This document shows positions 35,439-44,039 of a stretch of 64,000 nucleotides of DNA, one piece after another. This DNA comes from Planctomycetaceae bacterium (GTDB lineage Bacteria; Planctomycetota; Planctomycetia; Planctomycetales; Planctomycetaceae), in NCBI GenBank assembly GCA_015485495.1, contig WFTL01000130.1, forward strand, positions 43,901-107,900. The letters are read 5' to 3'. The position numbers and the translations under genes were made by a program. How positions within the stretch are numbered: position 1 is the first letter of the stretch; the number at the start of each line of letters is the position of its first letter. The notes under the pieces were generated by a model, which searched no databases, was not told where the DNA came from, and was given only the letters and a program-made list of their open reading frames with translations.

Positions 35439-36779
35439 GTGACGACTGATGCCCGGAACACTTCCGCCACCCGCCGCCGTTTTCTCCAGACGTCCTCCGC
35501 ATCGGCCGCAGCCGCCGGATCCGTTTTGACCGGACTGAATGCGGTCCAGGCCGCTCATGTCGGATCCGATGAAACCATCCGTCTGGGACTGATCGGCTGC
35601 GGCGGCCGGGGAACCGGTGCCGCCGGACAGGCGATGAATACAGAAGGTCCCACGAAGCTCGTGGCCGTGGCCGACGCCTTCGAAAACAATCTGGAACGCT
35701 GTCTGAGGAACCTTCAGAAAAGTCATGGAGACAAGGTCGACGTTCCGGCAGAACGGCGTTTCGTCGGTTTCGATGCCTACAAGGGAGTGCTCGAACAGGA
35801 CATCGATCTGGTTCTCATTGCAACGCCACCCGGGTTTCGCCCCCAGCACTTCGAAGCGGCCGTGGCCGCCGGCCGGCACGTTTTCGCGGAAAAGCCGGTG
35901 GCTGTCGATCCGGCCGGCGTCCGTCGATTTCTGGAAGCGGCCCGTGTATCGAAAGAAAAAAACCTGCTCGTTCAGATCGGCCTGCAGCGACGCCATGAAC
36001 GGGCCTACATGGAAACGATGAAACGGGTGAAGGATGGCGCCATCGGGCGCATCGTGTCGGCCCGCGCTTACTGGAACGGCGGCGGCGTGTGGGTCCGTCC
36101 CCGGAAACCGGGCCAGACGGAAATGGAATACCAGATGCGCAACTGGTACTACTTCAACTGGCTGTGCGGCGACCATATCACTGAACAGCACATCCACAAT
36201 CTGGACGTCATCAACTGGCTGATGGACGACTATCCGGTGCGGGCCCAGGGACAGGGCGGCCGCCAGGTGCGGACCGGAAAGGAATACGGAGAAATCTACG
36301 ATCACTTTTTCGTGGAATTCACCTACGGAGAAAATCCGCTGGGCGATCATGTGACCATGCTCAGCCAGTGCCGCCATATCCGCAACTGCTGGAACCGGGT
36401 CAACGAGTATGCGGCCGGATCTGCCGGGTCGGTGGATTTCGGTGCTGCCCGCATCTTCGACGAAAAAGGAAACGTCGTCTGGGAATACGGACCGGGCGGC
36501 CGCGGCGGACATCAGCAGGAACATCACGACCTGTTCGCCGACCTGCGGGCCGGACGTCGGCCGAATGAAGCCGAATACGGAGCCAAAAGCACCATGACAT
36601 CCATTCTGGGACGCATGGTGACCTACACCGGGAAAGAAATGACCTGGGACGAAGCGATCAACGCCGATCATCAGCTTGCTGATGTCGACAGTTACCACAG
36701 TTTCAGCGACACGCCTCCCGTGCTGCCCCGGGAAGACATGACCTACGCCATCCCGATGCCCGGCACGTACACGATCTGA
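35439..36779 (+). CDS. Gfo/Idh/MocA family oxidoreductase, Tat-exported
   Basis: A 446-residue NAD(P)-dependent sugar or inositol dehydrogenase-like protein. The N-terminus has a twin-arginine signal (TRRRFLQTSSASAAAAGSVL), so the folded, cofactor-loaded enzyme is likely exported. The Rossmann glycine motif LGLIGCGGRGTGAAG is near residue 50, and the family's E-K-P is in FAEKPVAVDPAGV. The middle matches the planctomycete subgroup (NWYYFNWLCGDHITEQHIHNLD read in part; WEYGPGGRGGHQQEHHDLF). GTG start. Substrate unknown; may work with the ThuA protein. Confidence 0.92.
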   Translation: MTTDARNTSATRRRFLQTSSASAAAAGSVLTGLNAVQAAHVGSDETIRLGLIGCGGRGTGAAGQAMNTEGPTKLVAVADAFENNLERCLRNLQKSHGDKVDVPAERRFVGFDAYKGVLEQDIDLVLIATPPGFRPQHFEAAVAAGRHVFAEKPVAVDPAGVRRFLEAARVSKEKNLLVQIGLQRRHERAYMETMKRVKDGAIGRIVSARAYWNGGGVWVRPRKPGQTEMEYQMRNWYYFNWLCGDHITEQHIHNLDVINWLMDDYPVRAQGQGGRQVRTGKEYGEIYDHFFVEFTYGENPLGDHVTMLSQCRHIRNCWNRVNEYAAGSAGSVDFGAARIFDEKGNVVWEYGPGGRGGHQQEHHDLFADLRAGRRPNEAEYGAKSTMTSILGRMVTYTGKEMTWDEAINADHQLADVDSYHSFSDTPPVLPREDMTYAIPMPGTYTI

Positions 36780-36873
36780 TCGCTGCGTCCGCCGCCATCT
36801 CCAGCTGGTTCCCGGTGTCCGCGAACGCGGCCGCCGGGAGGATCAGGCGGGGGACTCCCGTTCTGCCGGATGA

Positions 36874-37812
36874 TCAGTGGGGCTGCGTCGTGAAGCTCAC
36901 CTGCGCCACCGTGCGGCGCGTGCGCCGAAATCGCTGCACGCGCCGGGCCACTTCCTGCTGACGCGCATGGGCATCTCTGGAAACCAGACGCAGAATCACC
37001 CCGGTCGTCACGTGGGACAGGATGTCGTCACTCCACTTTTCAATGCCGTACTCGGGGGCCGGATCGAACACGATCACATGCTCCCCGTGCGTTCCTCCCA
37101 GGTGAAGAACCGAATGCCCCGCATTGGGGCGAAACCCGTGTTCCGCCGTGGGACCCATTCCGTCCGTATCGATGTTGACCGACAGAATGGCCGGAGTCGA
37201 ATTCAACGCTGCAATCGCTGAGGGACTGTATGCCTCCACCAGGACATCCCATTCGGTTCCCGCGGTCATCAGTTTGAGTCCGCGGAACAGGCCCAGCCAG
37301 TGTGTGCCTCGACGGGTCAGACACAGGCGTGCCATCCCCGCTTCGGTCGCCGGTATGCCGTGCAGCCGCAGCAGCGACGCGGCGACGGCCGGGGAACACG
37401 TCCAGGGAGTCGTCTGACTGACCAGAATGTTCCGTGGATCGTCCGGCTGACAGGTCGGAGCACGGCCGGTGATCGGAGCGATGATGGCGTAAACGGCCAG
37501 CACCGTCGTGAAGCTTCCCACGATCAGACGCCGCCGCCGCCCCACACGCATCGACGACATGTACATTCCCGCCAGAAAACAGCCGAACACGCCGTGCCAG
37601 TTTTCCAGAACAATCAGCGCCGTATGCGGAACCACAGCCGTCAGGATCGGACGGTTCCAGAAGCACAGCAGAAAAATCGTCCCCACGACCAGCACCAGAA
37701 GCTGAACGGTCAACTGAACCTGCCGCGACGCCCGTCCGGCCAGATGCATCCCCGTACGCAATGCGAGCCCTGACAGGAGCAGCATCAGGGCTGTTGCCAG
37801 ACAGAGATCCAT
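36874..37812 (-). CDS. Membrane protein with C39-like cysteine peptidase domain
   Basis: A 312-residue protein. Four hydrophobic segments fill residues 1-150. The C-terminal half is a peptidase C39-like domain: TPWTCSPAVAASLLRLHGI (catalytic Cys with the helix typical of bacteriocin-processing peptidases), NAGHSVLHLGG (His) and VIVFDPAPEYG (Asp). No ABC ATPase or substrate peptide is near, so this is not a normal bacteriocin exporter; such stand-alone proteins are common in Planctomycetes. Start ATG 37812 is chosen because the first helix begins there. Cleavage target unknown. Confidence 0.75.
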   Translation of the reverse strand: MDLCLATALMLLLSGLALRTGMHLAGRASRQVQLTVQLLVLVVGTIFLLCFWNRPILTAVVPHTALIVLENWHGVFGCFLAGMYMSSMRVGRRRRLIVGSFTTVLAVYAIIAPITGRAPTCQPDDPRNILVSQTTPWTCSPAVAASLLRLHGIPATEAGMARLCLTRRGTHWLGLFRGLKLMTAGTEWDVLVEAYSPSAIAALNSTPAILSVNIDTDGMGPTAEHGFRPNAGHSVLHLGGTHGEHVIVFDPAPEYGIEKWSDDILSHVTTGVILRLVSRDAHARQQEVARRVQRFRRTRRTVAQVSFTTQPH

Positions 37813-38346
37813 CCTGGTCTCTCCCGGAACAGAAGGGGATTCAGGGGGCGCGATCAGCCTGTCATGCGGAACCAGAGAAAAACGAAGACGGGATGAATGA
37901 AAAGAATGATGGCCGCATTCGTATTTTTCGGCGTTCCCGGAAATGAGTAAGACGGATTCCGACGTCAATCCGCAGACAGGCGAACGAAAATGCCGGCAGC
38001 AGACACCAACCGGCAAATCACGCCGCTCCGGTGAGGGCCAGGTCCCAGGCGGGACAGCACGCTCCCGACACACGATGCCACGCTGCCGTCCCGCACTCGA
38101 GACTGTTCGAACGGTCCCGACCACCGGATATCAGTTCTCGGAATCGCATCTCGCTGAAAAATGGGGCAGGCAGGTGCATTGAAGACGCTGCAGCAACCGC
38201 ATAGCCTTCGGTGATTGTGGCGCCGAACGAGGAATAGGTGGAGTGTGTCGGTATCGGTGCTTTTGACGGATGAATCAAACGGCGCAGTCATGGAGTCGTG
38301 GCCCGGCCGATCCTTTGAAATGGAGTCCCGTGTTATGGAGATCTGT
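37813..38346. other. Divergent intergenic region
   Basis: 534 bases between the C39-like gene and the large exported protein, read divergently. Frames on both strands are open but rich in Arg, Pro and Thr with no family features. A weak promoter-like pair TTGAAG (38179-38184) and TAGCCT (38202-38207), 17 bases apart, lies about 140 bases before the next gene. Nothing else recognised. Confidence 0.35.
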
Positions 38347-40167
38347 ATGCGGCGCTGGAATGCCCGAAAAATCGTCTGTCGCCCCCGAGGCCTCTTCGTG
38401 GTTCTCATTGCAGGAATCCTGGCCGGTCAGGTGGCCGAGGCTGCCGGAACCTCAAACCGCGATGAACTCCGCCTGCCGCAGTCGCTTCAGCCGCGTTCGC
38501 TGAGTCGCGTGGTGTCAGAAGAAGCGGCCGCCCGGCTTTCGGCTCCCCTGTCCGTGCTGTACGACGTTCGCAGCGCGGCCGATGAGAGGCAACAGGCCGC
38601 GGAAGCACTGCGGAGCCTTGTTCAGGAGGAAGCCTTTCAGCCGCTGCGGTCTGCCATTTTGCGCCGTGTCGATCTCGTGTCGGCCGGCATCGCCGCTTCT
38701 GCCGTGGAAGGCCTGACACCGGAACAGCGGGAAGCCATTCAGAACATCGTGGCAGCTGCGAGTCGGTACGAAGACACCTGCAGCGAAGCGGATGCCGAAA
38801 CCGTTCGGGCAGCGTGGCTGAATCTGCGGGAGAACGAGGCGGTCATGACTGTTCTGCGGCCGGTGTTCATGACGCACTATTTCAATCACAACATGCACGT
38901 GACCGTATCGGAACCCCTTCTGGCGCGTTTTGTGAGCGACTACGAGACGCGTGAAGGAACGGTGGCAGAATGCATTCTGGGTGCATGGGTGACGGGGACG
39001 CAGGTGACGACGGCGTCCGTATCCGCCGACATTCGCCGGTCCACGGACCAGGGACATTTCATTCTGCGTCTGAACGGGAAGACGTTGTCGAATACGCGGG
39101 GACGCCGGCGTCCGGCCACCATCTACACCCGCGGCACACACACGTTCCAGATCGATGCTCCCGTGTATTTCGATGGCCGCACACTCACCAGCGGCCCGGC
39201 CCGCATGGATGTGAACACGCACAATCAGACTGTCGGCGTTCGCAGCGACTACGACGGAGTGCCCCTTCTGGGCCCCCTGGTTCGAAAAATGGCTCGAAAG
39301 AAGGCCGCTGAGAAACGGCCCCAGTCCGAATACATCGCCGCTCAGAAAATCGCTCGCCAGGCTCTGCCGGAATTCGTGGATCAGGTCAACGAACGATTCG
39401 CCGAAGCGAACCGGTCCATTCAGGAAGAACTGTTCGACGGACTGAATCGCAAAGGAGTGGGTCCCGATTCCCTGTCGTGCCGATCGAGCGAATCGCACCT
39501 GGCGATCAGTTCACGCACCATCGGCGGGGCCCGTCTGGGAGGAACAGTTCAGCCGATCGCTCCTCTGCCGGCCGGTGTGGCCATTCAGCTTCATCAGACG
39601 GCCATCAACAATCTCATCGACGGACTGGAAATGAACGGCCGTGAAATTCCGGAAGATCAGTTCTTCGAACAGGTGGGACAGGCGTTTCGGGATCTGCTGC
39701 AGCGGGACATCAGCCTGTTCAGCGGAGACGATGAGGATGCGGCTGAGGAAAAGGAGGGAGACGATCCGCCGGCCACGTTCCTGCTCAATGACATCGATCC
39801 GATTCGCATCCGCGTGGAAGATGATGTGCTCGTTCTGATTCTGCAGGCGGGAGTTGTTCAGGAAGGCCGCGACCCGATTCCTCAGCACCGCATCGAAGTG
39901 CCGATCGGCATCGGTGTGGAAGACGGAAGCATCGTCCTCACGCCTCCGGAACGCCTTTCGGAGATCCGTACGGTCGCTCTGGAAAAGGTGCCCGCGCTGA
40001 AACGGGCGAGCGTGGCCAACCAGATCCGCCGCATCATTCGGTCGCGGCTGCCGAAACGCACGGTGGACGGTGTGGTCAGTATTCAGGCATCCGACACGAA
40101 AACCATTGATCTGCAGACGGTGGAACTGAGCAGCCGGGACGGCTGGCTGTACATCGAACTGCAGTGA
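38347..40167 (+). CDS. Large exported planctomycete protein of unknown function
   Basis: A 606-residue protein with a signal peptide (RRWNARKIVC...GLFVVLIAGILAGQVAEA-A). I do not recognise a named domain. Visible: N-terminal helical part to about residue 180; a beta-rich middle around residue 220-300 (STDQGHFILRLNGKT; GTHTFQIDAPVYFDG; NTHNQTVGVRSDYDGVPLLG); a charged helix RKMARKKAAEKRP; and a C-terminal part with an acidic insert GDDEDAAEEKEGDD. Such large exported proteins with repeated 'VGVRSDYDGVPLLGPLVR' type stretches are known in planctomycete genomes only as conserved hypotheticals. GGAG lies six bases before ATG 38347; ATG 38320 and 38335 are alternatives. Confidence 0.75.
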   Translation: MRRWNARKIVCRPRGLFVVLIAGILAGQVAEAAGTSNRDELRLPQSLQPRSLSRVVSEEAAARLSAPLSVLYDVRSAADERQQAAEALRSLVQEEAFQPLRSAILRRVDLVSAGIAASAVEGLTPEQREAIQNIVAAASRYEDTCSEADAETVRAAWLNLRENEAVMTVLRPVFMTHYFNHNMHVTVSEPLLARFVSDYETREGTVAECILGAWVTGTQVTTASVSADIRRSTDQGHFILRLNGKTLSNTRGRRRPATIYTRGTHTFQIDAPVYFDGRTLTSGPARMDVNTHNQTVGVRSDYDGVPLLGPLVRKMARKKAAEKRPQSEYIAAQKIARQALPEFVDQVNERFAEANRSIQEELFDGLNRKGVGPDSLSCRSSESHLAISSRTIGGARLGGTVQPIAPLPAGVAIQLHQTAINNLIDGLEMNGREIPEDQFFEQVGQAFRDLLQRDISLFSGDDEDAAEEKEGDDPPATFLLNDIDPIRIRVEDDVLVLILQAGVVQEGRDPIPQHRIEVPIGIGVEDGSIVLTPPERLSEIRTVALEKVPALKRASVANQIRRIIRSRLPKRTVDGVVSIQASDTKTIDLQTVELSSRDGWLYIELQ

Positions 40168-40327
40168 CTGAGCGGTTTTCGGGCACGGTCGGCCGGTTTC
40201 GCTTCAGAAAGAATGCCGACGACATCTCGGCAGCCGCAGCGGGAATGGAATCACGGGGGCACAGGATGGGGCCGGGCGGATGCCGCAAGGCAGGCACCCC
40301 GCCGGCATGCAGCACAGGAGCCTGTTC

Positions 40328-41092
40328 ATGAGTTTTTCGCTGGCCGGGCGACATGCATTCATCACGGGCAGCACCGCCGGCATCGGGCAGGCCATGGCCC
40401 GGGCTGTGGAAGCGGCCGGTGCGGTGGTCCTGCGACATGGCCGTCCGGGAGACACGGATCCGGCCGACACGGATGTTCTGGAAGCGGATCTGAGCGAAGG
40501 CCTGCCCCACTCGGCACGCGATCTGGTCCGGCAGGTCATTGAACGTCAGCCGGAAACGGACCTGCTGGTCTGCAATGCCGGAACGTATCTGGACGATCCG
40601 TTTCTGGAACTGTCCTTCGACACGTTCGACCGGACGATGCGTCTGAACGTGTTCAGCCCCTTTGTGATCGTGCAGGAGATGGCCCGTTACTGGGTCGACC
40701 GGAAAGTCGGCGGACGCGTCGTCATCACCGGATCGATCAACGGACGGCTGTCCGAACCGGTGCATGTGGCCTACGACACGTCCAAAGGGGCCGTGGATGC
40801 TCTGGTACGGTCGCTGAGTGTTTCTCTGGCACCGCGGGGAATCCGCGTCAACGGTGTCGCTCCGGGACTCATCCGAACCCCGCTGACCGCGCCGGCTCTG
40901 GAGGATCCCGCCGTTCGCCGCTGGATGGAACTGCACACGCCCAGCGGTACGGTTCCGGAACCGGACGTCTGCGGAGGAGCGACCGTGTTTCTGCTGAGTG
41001 ACGCGGCCGACCATATCCATGGCCAGATGCTTCTGGTCGACGGAGGAATGAGCGTCTGGCAGCAGCCGGATCCTCCGGCCGGCTGGTCATGA
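40328..41092 (+). CDS. Short-chain dehydrogenase/reductase (SDR)
   Basis: A 254-residue classical SDR. Cofactor site ITGSTAGIGQAMA (TGxxxGIG) at the N-terminus, CNAGTYLD (NAG), catalytic Ser in VVITGSINGR, and Y-x3-K in AYDTSKGAVDAL. C-terminal end GQMLLVDGGMSVW is typical of the 3-ketoacyl-ACP reductase/glucose dehydrogenase-like group. Starts at ATG 40328; the upstream frame is not conserved. Substrate cannot be told. Confidence 0.92.
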   Translation: MSFSLAGRHAFITGSTAGIGQAMARAVEAAGAVVLRHGRPGDTDPADTDVLEADLSEGLPHSARDLVRQVIERQPETDLLVCNAGTYLDDPFLELSFDTFDRTMRLNVFSPFVIVQEMARYWVDRKVGGRVVITGSINGRLSEPVHVAYDTSKGAVDALVRSLSVSLAPRGIRVNGVAPGLIRTPLTAPALEDPAVRRWMELHTPSGTVPEPDVCGGATVFLLSDAADHIHGQMLLVDGGMSVWQQPDPPAGWS

Positions 41093-41421
41093 CGAATCCG
41101 CTGACCGTCAGCAGACGGTCTTCCTGTCCCGACAATGTTTTTCAAAAAACGCCCGGGATTTCGTCGGTTCGGTCAACTGGCCGTCTGCCGGTATACCGGG
41201 CAGAGTTTGACGCCTGCCGTGCAGCCCGCAGAGACTGCCGATATTCCCTGGCCTCACAATGCGGTTCTGCATGAAACCGGGCGACGGTCCGGCCATCGGG
41301 TGGAAGAATTTGACCGTCCTGGGACTGCTGAGTAGAGTCCCGCGGGAGCATTGCGGCGCTGAAAACATGCAGCGCCTGAAAAAACCGTGAAGATCACTCC
41401 GCAGCTTCACAGGAAGGCGTC
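41093..41421. other. Intergenic region with palindrome, promoter and hairpin
   Basis: No gene seen. It holds an interrupted palindrome at 41184-41204 (TCTGCCGGTATACC then GGGCAGA with one extra G), a sigma-70-like promoter at 41310-41338 and a 7-bp hairpin at 41355-41376 in the presumed leader of the amidase gene. Short frames here lack any family features. Confidence 0.4.
41310..41338 (+). promoter_or_regulatory. Putative sigma-70 promoter of the amidase gene
   Basis: TTGACC (41310-41315) and TAGAGT (41333-41338) with a 17-base spacer. About 84 bases remain to the ATG at 41422. The leader contains the hairpin GGCGCTG/CAGCGCC (41355-41361 with 41370-41376, loop AAAACATG) followed by an A-run, not a T-run. 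Confidence 0.45.
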
Positions 41422-42033
41422 ATGCCGTTCCGGTCTGTTCTTCTGCTGTCGATTCTGCCGGCTGCCGTCGCCGAGTCTCCGGTTCGGGCAGCCGATCGTC
41501 CGCTGCGCACCGTCGACCCGGCGGATGCCGCTGAAGACGCGATGGCCCTTCCTTCCGGGGTGGCCGTGCGTCCCTGGAAATTCATCGTCATTCATCATTC
41601 CGGAACGGATCAGGGCAGTGTGGCGGCCATTCATCGCGAACACCGCAGCCGCAGGGATCGCAGCGGTCGGGCATGGCTGGGGATTGGTTATCATTTTGTC
41701 ATTGGCAACGGCCACGGTATGGCCGATGGCCAGATTTCGTCCACCTTTCGCTGGAAACAGCAGCTTCATGGAGCCCATTCGGGTAGTCTCCCGTACAACG
41801 ATCGCGGAATCGGAATCTGTCTGATCGGCAATTTCGAAAAGTCGCCGCCCACATCCGCTCAGGTGGCATCCGTCAGTCGGCTGATCGGCCGGCTGACACG
41901 GGAGTACGGAATTCCTTCCGATGGCGTGATCGGTCACAACCAGGTTCGCCCCACGGCGTGTCCGGGTCGTTTTTTTCCCTTTCAGGAAGTTCTGCAGCGA
42001 AGCAGGCAGCGGACTGCCGTCCGCTGGTACTGA
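41422..42033 (+). CDS. N-acetylmuramoyl-L-alanine amidase (PGRP/amidase_2), exported
   Basis: A 203-residue peptidoglycan amidase with a signal peptide (MPFRSVLLLSILPAAVAESPVRA-A). The PGRP/Amidase_2 fold shows the zinc ligands: His in FIVIHHSGTDQG, and His and Cys in IGHNQVRPTACPGRFF; the Tyr/His region WLGIGYHFVIGNG and RGIGICLIGNF also fit. It would cut the bond between MurNAc and L-Ala in the cell envelope. AGGAAGG lies just before the ATG. Regulation: own promoter and leader hairpin (see 41310-41338). Confidence 0.92.
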   Translation: MPFRSVLLLSILPAAVAESPVRAADRPLRTVDPADAAEDAMALPSGVAVRPWKFIVIHHSGTDQGSVAAIHREHRSRRDRSGRAWLGIGYHFVIGNGHGMADGQISSTFRWKQQLHGAHSGSLPYNDRGIGICLIGNFEKSPPTSAQVASVSRLIGRLTREYGIPSDGVIGHNQVRPTACPGRFFPFQEVLQRSRQRTAVRWY

Positions 42034-42145
42034 GAATTCCCGTTTTTTTCATTTCCTGCACCGTTTTCCATTTCCCTTTTCGTCGGGATGCGTCCGGCAC
42101 CGGCAGCGGTGTTCGGTTTCATGTCGGCCCGTTGGAAGCAGCAGC

Positions 42146-42934
42146 ATGTTCGATCGTGTTCATGGACCGGAATCCTTTCCGGAGAAGGCCCCCGGAAGCC
42201 GGGCAGCGGACAGCCATCTGCCGCTGGAACTTCAGGAACTGGTGGAACAGCAGGCGGCCTCCTGTGCCGTCATGAACGACGCGACCAGCAGCGACTGGCC
42301 CGTTTCAATCTACGTTCCGGAACGCTATGAAGAAAACTACGCCTATCCGCTGATCGTCTGGTTCCACGACACGGGGCATCACGACGGTCAGATCGAATCC
42401 TTTCTGGAAGCGGTCAGTCCGCAGAACTACTGCGGTCTGGGAATTCAGGGAAACGTCGCGCTGCAGTCTCCGCATGCCTTCGACTGGAATCCGGATGCCC
42501 TCGAATACGGTCCTGTTCGTCTGCGGGATCTGCTGAGTGTGACGGTGCGCAGAATGCGGCAGGCGTTTCATATTCACAGTGAACGCATCTTTCTGGCCGG
42601 CTGCGGCACCGGGGCCGACATCGCCCTCACACAGCTCGGCCAGGCTCCGCAGTGGTACGCCGGCGGCGTGCTGCTCAACCCGGCCTGCGGCCGGCCGGCG
42701 ATGGATGCCCTGATGACCGCACGGCTGTCCGGTCTGCCACTGCTGTGGACGGTTCCCGAAAATGCGTCCGGCCCTCATCTGGCCCGCCATGTGGAAGCCG
42801 TTCAGCTTGCACGGATGGCCGGAGCTGTTCCGGAGGTGCGTGTCACCAATCGCGAACTGGATCCGGAAAGCCCCGATGTGCGATTTCTCGATCAGTGGCT
42901 TTTGTCCCATCTGACCGGCCGCATGTGGTCCTGA
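42146..42934 (+). CDS. Alpha/beta-hydrolase-like protein with lost nucleophile
   Basis: A 262-residue protein with the fold of feruloyl esterase/phospholipase-type hydrolases: SIYVPERYEENYAYPLIVWFHDTGHHDGQ (read in part) and HIHSERIFLAGCGTGADIAL, where esterases have R-I-F-L-A-G-x-S-x-G-G. The Ser position is Gly here (A-G-C-G-T-G), so the usual Ser nucleophile is missing; the neighbouring Cys is one place off. His and Asp candidates are also unclear. Probably catalytically altered or inactive. No signal peptide. The gene is intact and ordered (GGAAG before ATG), so it is not a pseudogene. Function unknown. Confidence 0.72.
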   Translation: MFDRVHGPESFPEKAPGSRAADSHLPLELQELVEQQAASCAVMNDATSSDWPVSIYVPERYEENYAYPLIVWFHDTGHHDGQIESFLEAVSPQNYCGLGIQGNVALQSPHAFDWNPDALEYGPVRLRDLLSVTVRRMRQAFHIHSERIFLAGCGTGADIALTQLGQAPQWYAGGVLLNPACGRPAMDALMTARLSGLPLLWTVPENASGPHLARHVEAVQLARMAGAVPEVRVTNRELDPESPDVRFLDQWLLSHLTGRMWS

Positions 42935-42953
42935 AGGTCCCGGCCATTCTCAT

Positions 42954-43862
42954 TCAGATGCAAAACGGAATCACCTGATCGTCCGTCCGGCTCCGCAGCC
43001 GCGATGCAAGCAGGCGGGCCTGACGAGCGGATTCTGTCAGGGCGAAGCAGGCAGAACCACTGCCGGTAACCATCGCATTTCCGGCCGTGTGGCGAAGCTG
43101 CTTCAGAATCCGATCCACATCCGGATTGAGTTCTGCTGCGGCATGCTGCAGCCGGTTGAAACACAGACCGGACAGGCCCTGCATGCGCCCCTCCTGCAGG
43201 GCACGCAGCAGTGCTGCGGGATGCCGCCTGTCCGCCTGCCCGGCACCGGTCCGGAGCGTCCGGAAGACAGCGGCCGTCGCATTTCCTGAAAAAGGAATCA
43301 TGAGCACACCGTGAAGCTGCCCGCAGAACGGCAGCGGACGCACCCGATTCCCGCGACCGGTGCACACGGCAATCCGGGAACCGGTCAGCAGAAAACGGAT
43401 GTCGCTGCCGAGCGAATCGGCCAGCTCGCCCAGCGAGGATTCGTCAAGACCGCAGTTCCAGAGCCGGTTCAGTGTTCGCAATGTCACGGCCGCATTTCCG
43501 GACCCGCCCGCCAGCCCCGCCTGCAGCGGAATGCGCTTGGCAACCACGATGTCGGCCCCCAGAGCTGTTCCGGACTGCTCCTGCAGAACGGCAGCAGCCC
43601 GGACGATGAGATTCTGCCCGTCCAGAGGGAAGCCGGCGGAAACCGGTGATGCTCGTTCCTCGCCCGAAGCTGCCAGACGCAGCCGGATGCGTCCATCGTC
43701 TGTACGGCGGAAGTTCAGGATATCGCACAGGTCGACACGTCCCATGACGGTGGTCAGTTCGTGATATCCGTCTTCACGCCGGCCTTCGACTTCGAGAAAC
43801 AAATTGATCTTCGCAGGAGAACAGGCCTGCAGGACGTCAGGTTCGGGACCGGGCTGTGGCAA
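42954..43862 (-). CDS. ispE: 4-(cytidine 5'-diphospho)-2-C-methyl-D-erythritol kinase
   Basis: A 302-residue GHMP kinase, fourth step of the non-mevalonate (MEP) isoprenoid pathway. The N-terminal SPAKINLFLEVEGRREDGYHEL is diagnostic for IspE. The ATP loop is PLQAGLAGGSGNAAVTLRTLN, near the E. coli form GGGSSNAA, and the catalytic Asp is in LGSDIRFLLTG. The C-terminal MVTGSGSACFAL is the GHMP glycine motif. Full length, no partner genes near; divergent from the aldehyde dehydrogenase. Confidence 0.96.
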   Translation of the reverse strand: MPQPGPEPDVLQACSPAKINLFLEVEGRREDGYHELTTVMGRVDLCDILNFRRTDDGRIRLRLAASGEERASPVSAGFPLDGQNLIVRAAAVLQEQSGTALGADIVVAKRIPLQAGLAGGSGNAAVTLRTLNRLWNCGLDESSLGELADSLGSDIRFLLTGSRIAVCTGRGNRVRPLPFCGQLHGVLMIPFSGNATAAVFRTLRTGAGQADRRHPAALLRALQEGRMQGLSGLCFNRLQHAAAELNPDVDRILKQLRHTAGNAMVTGSGSACFALTESARQARLLASRLRSRTDDQVIPFCI

Positions 43863-44039
43863 TGCGGTGGTCTCGTAGACAACGAGCGGAAAGGGTTTCT
43901 GCGGCGTCCGACCCGATCAGTTGATTCGTGCGGGGAACTGATTAGGCTGACCGGAGACGGCAGGAACGGCCCGGAAACGGGCAGCCATGTGCCGTTTTTA
44001 CCGAGTGTTTCCCCAATTGAAAGTGCATGGGTTCCAGGT

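Noticed and set aside
37943..38182. A 79-codon frame between the C39-like and exported protein genes
   Set aside because: Thr/Arg/Gln-rich, no family features and no strong start context.
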